From Amanita rubescens (taxonomy: Eukaryota > Basidiomycota > Agaricomycetes > Agaricales > Amanitaceae): a stretch of 64,000 bases of DNA. Below are positions 59,147 through 64,000 of this stretch, piece by piece. The position numbers and the translations under genes are program-made. The stretch lies in NCBI GenBank assembly GCA_015039365.1, contig WION01000139.1, positions 62,001-126,000 on the forward strand, in the 5' to 3' direction. The notes under the pieces are model-generated. The model was not told the origin of the DNA. It was given only the letters and a program-made list of their open reading frames with translations, and searched no databases. Positions within the stretch are counted from its first letter, which is position 1. Every line of letters starts with the position of its first letter.

Positions 59147-59797
59147 CTAAACTGGCATGACCCTAAAAAATACCTCTTTCGTCTTCATGCCTCCAGCTTT
59201 AGGCACCATGTTGAGCTGTGTAAACTTGTGAGAATCTCTACTTTTTTCTTTCGAAAAAGAACGTACACCATCGGCGCCGGAAGCCCCATCGTAAGGAACA
59301 GCAATTCTGTGCGTTAGCTGTTTGGCTAGGAACGAGGATGCGGAGACTAACATATAATAAGCTTTAGATGGGAAGTACTACTCGTATCGCGCCTTGCCCC
59401 AAACGAGATATGCACTTTCTGGGCCCTGCGCATGTTACAAGTCAGAAATATTATAAAGTAAATAAGGCTCACAGGTAGGATTGAGACGTAAAGCCCAGCC
59501 TTTCCTTTCACCGTGGACGTGGACCCTGTCGCGCCTCTGCGTGCAAGCGGGGGATCTATAGTAACTTCAAGCTGCCGCCCAGAACATTCAGTCGTGTTAT
59601 GGAATTAAAAAGTTGTGGGACCTACGGAGTTGCGAAGATTCGCTTGGTTGGAACTTGGCGGGGACGGTGATAACAATATCGCCCTCCCGTTCGCCGCCGC
59701 TGAAGACTAACTGGGAGGTTTCAACGCTGGAGATTCTAAACATTGGAAGGAGGAGCGGCAGAGACGAGAGTGAATAGATAGGTAATACGCCTATCAA
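59147..59797 (-). pseudogene. Decayed paralogue of the secreted protein at 60046-60783
   Basis: It follows the same exon order as its neighbour: FRISSVETSQLVFSGG (exon 1), VTIDPPLA...STVKGKAGLYVSI (exon 2), SAYLVWGKARYE (exon 3), IAVPYDGASGADG (exon 4), FTQLNMVPKAGGMKTKEVFF (exon 5). The signal-peptide region is out of frame, a one-base insertion lies near the end of exon 1 (~59670), and exon 3 has a TAG at ~59380 where the paralogue has a Trp codon. It is therefore not expected to make protein. Confidence 0.75.
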
Positions 59798-60045
59798 ATC
59801 TTTAATAATCTTCGAGAATGCGCGGTGTTGGCATGGTTCTGCCGGCTCGGTTGGGGATTAAGTTACTAGATGCGTGGCACCTCCACCTGTACCTCCTGAA
59901 TCCTGATCGAGATCAGTCGCCGTGAGGCACATTTCAGACTGATTATCTGATAGATGAACAAAGGTATGTGACATTACATTGCCCGTAATGCTAAAGTCCA
60001 AGGCGAAAAATTGGCGACACAATAACAGGATAGATAGGATTATTA

Positions 60046-60783
60046 CTAGATTGGATAATGATAAACTGACGTAACCTTGAAGAAGACCTCGCGAGTCTGC
60101 ATGGCTCCAGCTTCAAATTTGACGTCGAGCTGTGTTAACTTGTGAGAATCTCATTTTCCTTCCTTCGAAAAAGAACGTACACCATCCGTGCTGGATTCCC
60201 CATACCAGTAGTAATCTTGGTCAGGGACAGCAACCCTGTATCACCGAATGCATTAGTAGATGTTTCAAGGCTAGGACCGAGGATGGAGACTAACGTATAA
60301 TAAGTCTCAGCTGTTTGTAATAAGAACCACCACTGGTATTGCACCGTGCTCCAAATAAGATATCCGCTACCGGTTTTGTCCTACGCACAGTACACGTCAG
60401 AAATAGTATCTATAAAGCAAATAATACGCTCGAGACTCACAATCTTGATTGAAATGTAAAGCCCGGCCTTTCCTTTCACCGTGGACAAAGACCCCACTGG
60501 GCTTCCGAGTGCAATCGGGGGATCTATAGTAACAAGCTGCCGCCCAGAACATTCAGACGCGTTACGGAACTAGAGTCGGAGGACTTACGGAGTTGCGAAC
60601 ATTCTCATGGTGGGCGGGGATGGTGATGACTCTGTGGCCCTCCTGTTCATTTCCATCGCTGAAAATTACACGAGAGGTTTCAAGGCTGGTGATCCTAAAC
60701 GAGGGAACCGGATGAATGGCAGAGATGAGAGCGAATAGGTTGGCAAGGATCAAGAATGCGGATGCAAAAGTGAACTTGACCAT
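60046..60783 (-). CDS. Small secreted protein, 174 aa
   Basis: Five exons on the minus strand: 60783-60589, 60536-60441, 60380-60295, 60235-60181, 60138-60046, all in phase. Residues 1-~22 form a signal peptide (MVKFTFASAFLILANLFALISA). The mature part begins HPVPSFRITSLETS and contains VTIDPPIALGSPVGSLSTVK, YLIWSTVQYQWWFLL, VAVPDQDYYWYGESSTDG and LDVKFEAGAMQTREVFFKV. It has no cysteines, so it is not a disulphide-type effector, and the strand pattern suggests a small beta-rich protein. No family was recognised. A decayed paralogue lies directly downstream on the same strand, indicating tandem duplication followed by loss of one copy. Confidence 0.75.
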
Positions 60784-62560
60784 GGTAGTGAAAACTTGAG
60801 AAGCACAGGATGACGTGGCGAACGATTTTTATATGGAGCCATGTGTGGAAGTGGGATGCCTGAAACCAAACAAGCTCAAGGCTGGCTGTCCAGGCTCGGT
60901 CACCGTCGCACTCCTGCCTTTTTGGGCGTACCCACGGATCAGCCATGGACGGCCATCTACGGCCATCCACCGCCCGTCGTCGATGCACAGGTGAGGGAAT
61001 TGCGACGTGTCTTCTCTCGAATCTTCAGAGCGGTAATATCGAGCACATAGATCAGTGAAGGTGAAAAATACATTGATTGCCGGAGATTCATAGTAGCCGA
61101 GCTAAGGCGGTGACACTCTCGCCAATACCTATTCATACATCCCTCCTGGCGCCATTGGAGGTATCGTGGAAAACTTCGCGTCAAGTGAGAGTTCAGAAAT
61201 CCAGTTCATATGAATCCTTACACATTTTTGCATACCTGGGAAGCTTTGTGCACCTAGCCCTTTTCCATCATCACGCTTTTGGCCACAACCTTTCAATCAC
61301 GCCCGCATCAAAAATGAATACTCCCTTGCTGGTACAAGTGGAAAGCACGGTCGAAGCGGTTGAGGCTATCGTTGATCTCATCGCGCGTGCAAAGAGCAAG
61401 TGAGCACGAGAACATACGGAAACGGTGGAAAAGCTGACGAGGGTCAGGATGGACATGGAGGATTCTTCTCCGAGTCTTCGGGTAAATTATCATTCCGAGA
61501 TGAATTGGGACGGCAACGGAAACGGAAACGATGAATAGAACTTGGGAAATTTCCGCCAACTCACCCATGAACATCGCAACGTCAAATTGGAACAGGACAC
61601 CTTATGCCGCATTCGGACCCAACACCCCAATGGCTGCCCACTTGAATTCTTGAGCGAAGAAGGCTGGAATTACTTCGACGGCAAAGGAAAAGTGGCAAAC
61701 TGCGTACCGCTCGCGGTAAGAAGACGAATCGATTCTTGGCCCGCGCCATGCAAAGGTGCCGTTGGAGATGACATCTGACGATAATGACCTACCGATGGTG
61801 TTATCGTCTGAAAGTAACGATCTGTGCACCGCCCGGCCGGCGGCTACACGATCATCGGTGCCAATATGGATTCAAAAGAGCTGTGGGTCCCTGGTTGGGA
61901 GACGCGCAGTTTAGTATGCACAATGCGACGATATTGGGGTGGAAGGGACGAAAAGCGCTGGAACGGATTTGCATTCATATTTCCATAAAGGGCCGCAACA
62001 ATTACCGATCCGACCTGTTTTATCAAAAGTTTCGGAGATTCCGAGAGCTTCGTGTTTAACAAGCTCGAGGAGATTGTGAATTCAGAGAAGCCTAGGATGC
62101 CTACGTTGGGATGCGGCGTGACGTACGCATTGAGCAAGGAGTACCCTCGAACGAATTCGGATCGGATCATATGCCTTCAAGAAACCACGCTGGTTCGTCC
62201 AATCCTCGGGTGTGGATTACCTCCACATGCTGATCGTACTATCCTCATCAAGCGGTACCATATCCGAGCGCGATGCCTCATCTCGGTGCAGGACGAACTG
62301 TGGTACCTCGTCAAAGAGGAAGACAAGTACTGCGCTGCGCTGGCATTTCAAATTTGTGGACGAGAACAATGGTCGCATATATGCTCAGCTCGATATGGAT
62401 GATTTACAGGTGGCATCGCGTTTTTCTTGTGGATAAGTGGTTGGGGAAGGAGGTGAATATGGAATGCGTGGCCCCTAGATAGCCGGTGCCAATTCCGCCC
62501 GGGGAGTCTCAATATTTGAGGGTGTGTTGGAAAAGATGAGAGGAAGTTTGGCCGAAGAAT
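60784..62560 (+). pseudogene. Unrecognised degenerate coding remnants
   Basis: Protein-like stretches occur in shifting plus-strand frames: FRQLTHEHRNVKLEQDTLCR and CPLEFLSEEGWNYFDGKGKV (~61550-61720), NKLEEIVNSEKPRMPTLGCG (~62055-62115), RWHFKFVDENNGRIYAQLDM (~62340-62400). Stops and frame changes separate them and no family was identified. Probably a decayed gene; exon borders could not be set. Confidence 0.35.
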
Positions 62561-64000
62561 AGCGGAACTTGTTGGACGAGTATCATTATCAGTGTAATTT
62601 TTGTTAATTTTTCGAAATCAGGTAGTTGTTATACAGTCTATACAAAATACCAGAGCTAAGACCCAGGCACTTCCTCGTGAAAACATTCACCAAGCATAGC
62701 AAAGGGAGCATTCAAGAACGATGCGAATGTCTTCTGGACTGAATTTATCATGGACTAAGGGCGACGTCAATTTCAACCGACTTTTCTTTTCCTATTTCCT
62801 TGTGACTGTACACGGCAGGAAGAGAAAGGACAGGCGGTTCATAAGCAGAATGGAATGCGCGAGAGGCGTAGGAAGTGCCGGCTGTATGGCGGAATCTGTG
62901 GAAAGGCGAGGTCGGTAGCAAAGAAGACACGGGTAGCAATATCTGAACGCGAGATACACGTTCACCAGAAGCAATAGTATCGGCCGGAGTGGCATTTCGC
63001 GGACCTATACCTCGACAACGGATCTAAGCCGTGTGGGGTGAGGGGGAAGTAAGGTCTCCAATCATGCAAGGGGATGAGGAGGAGGAGAGGAAGTAGGACG
63101 GCAGTGACGATTTTTTCCGTGGGAAGAAGAAGATTGGGAGGCAGCCGAGGAAGATGAAGCCGTGTTGAGAGACATGTCTGCAGCAGCAGGGACCAAACCA
63201 GATGGAGCGGAGTAGGCGGCAGGCAGACATGAACGAGGCTGGTCATAGCTGGATTACGTTCGACGACATGCCATGGGCATGTGCACGTTGGTATTTTTCA
63301 GGTTGGATCGTGACGTACGGATATCGGGTAGGAGATGGCGCCGATATGGAGTTTATAGACGTTGACGGGCGCAAGAAGGACCTGACTCGGAAGCGGGGTA
63401 AGTCAAGGTTTTGATACAGTAAGAGATGAACGCACCTTCGTACCCCGCTGTCCGTCTCCGTTGTTTGCGTGTAGCGCCGTACAGCCTGTTCGGAACAGCT
63501 CGCATACCCCGTCCGTTAGCCTTATCCTCCGCATATTGCCAGTAGCTCGATTATAAGATTAGTTAGGCCCAAATGGCCTCGACTAGGATCATGTCCCTTT
63601 AACAGTTGGCGGCGGCGGACCACCGCCTAATAACAGCCTTTTCCGTTTTATATCCAGTTCCAAAGATCGTGGGGGCAGCACTATACCACAAGGGCCCCTC
63701 GAAGAGTTTATTGTTTCCGGAACAGCATTTGGTAAGCGCAAATTAGGGCTCGGTGAATAATTCCCGAGCAATTTCTAACTGCAGTTATTAACAGGCTGTG
63801 CGCTGGACCCTTCCAAACCCGATTCTAACCGGTGTTATTAACAATTTATAACATTCTGTTAGTAACAGGTTACTATTTATGTTAATAACTTTGTTAGAAA
63901 ATATTTTCGTGTGAAAAATGTCACCACTGCCAATCCACGCTATCCACCGAGTCGTTTCGCTCGACTTCAGCCGTTTTCCGTGCGGATGTAGCTGCCTTAC
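62561..64000. other. Intergenic with dispersed repeat fragments
   Basis: Pieces at 62888-63165 resemble 56.07-56.17 kb, and 63380-63570 resembles 47.68-47.94 kb with the intervening part shortened. 63784-63890 is AT-rich and contains GTTATTAAC twice and GTTAATAAC once. No coding region recognised. Confidence 0.5.

Overview
The window looks like nuclear DNA of a mushroom-forming basidiomycete (Agaricomycetes). Genes are split by many short introns, mostly 45-80 nt, with GTRAGT donors, CTRAY branch sites and YAG acceptors. The families present fit such a fungus: myosin-motor chitin synthase, Crinkler-type NTPase/nuclease, aegerolysin, F-box proteins, an expanded P-loop GTPase family and small secreted proteins.

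Layout. (1) 1-13 kb is an accessory, rearranged zone. It holds a KH-domain gene with a damaged first KH domain, an aegerolysin-like gene with a broken 3' end, a decayed fragment of a SNF2/BRG1 remodeller, an intact five-exon Crinkler-like gene, a truncated gamma-tubulin-complex subunit fragment and a small membrane-protein gene. Several direct and inverted duplications link these pieces. (2) 13-23 kb is conserved: a myosin-motor chitin synthase (minus) and beta'-COP (plus), head to head over 127 bp. (3) 22.7-28.6 kb has no convincing gene. (4) 28.6-47.3 kb is a housekeeping block: an Nrg1-like zinc-finger regulator, PP4 catalytic subunit, the ABC-F ATPase ARB1, an F-box gene, a DUF5745-like gene, SMC5, TAF4 and an Nup42/Amo1-type FG nucleoporin. 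The F-box gene, SMC5 and TAF4 carry apparent single-base frame breaks, as does the Mug135-like gene at 48 kb, whereas chitin synthase, SEC27, PP4, ARB1 and NUP42 are clean over their whole length. (5) 47.3-64 kb is accessory again: a Mug135-like gene, a P-loop GTPase gene, a 1.5-kb minisatellite, an unrecognised multi-exon gene, an intact and a decayed copy of a small secreted-protein gene, and dispersed repeat fragments.

The most unusual feature is the 52.6-54.15 kb minisatellite. About 22 tandem ~69-bp units, read on the minus strand (the strand of the adjacent GTPase gene), each form a complete 66-nt spliceosomal intron (GTGAGT, CTGAC branch site, CAG) plus three bases. The array therefore looks like a tandemly multiplied intron. 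Other points of note are the TAF4 and NUP42 start codons only 5 bp apart, a NUP42 first coding exon that is only the ATG, and the cluster of gene fragments in the first 12 kb.

All assignments come from reading the sequence and from family knowledge; no database search was run. Exon borders were placed by hand from splice signals and frame continuity.
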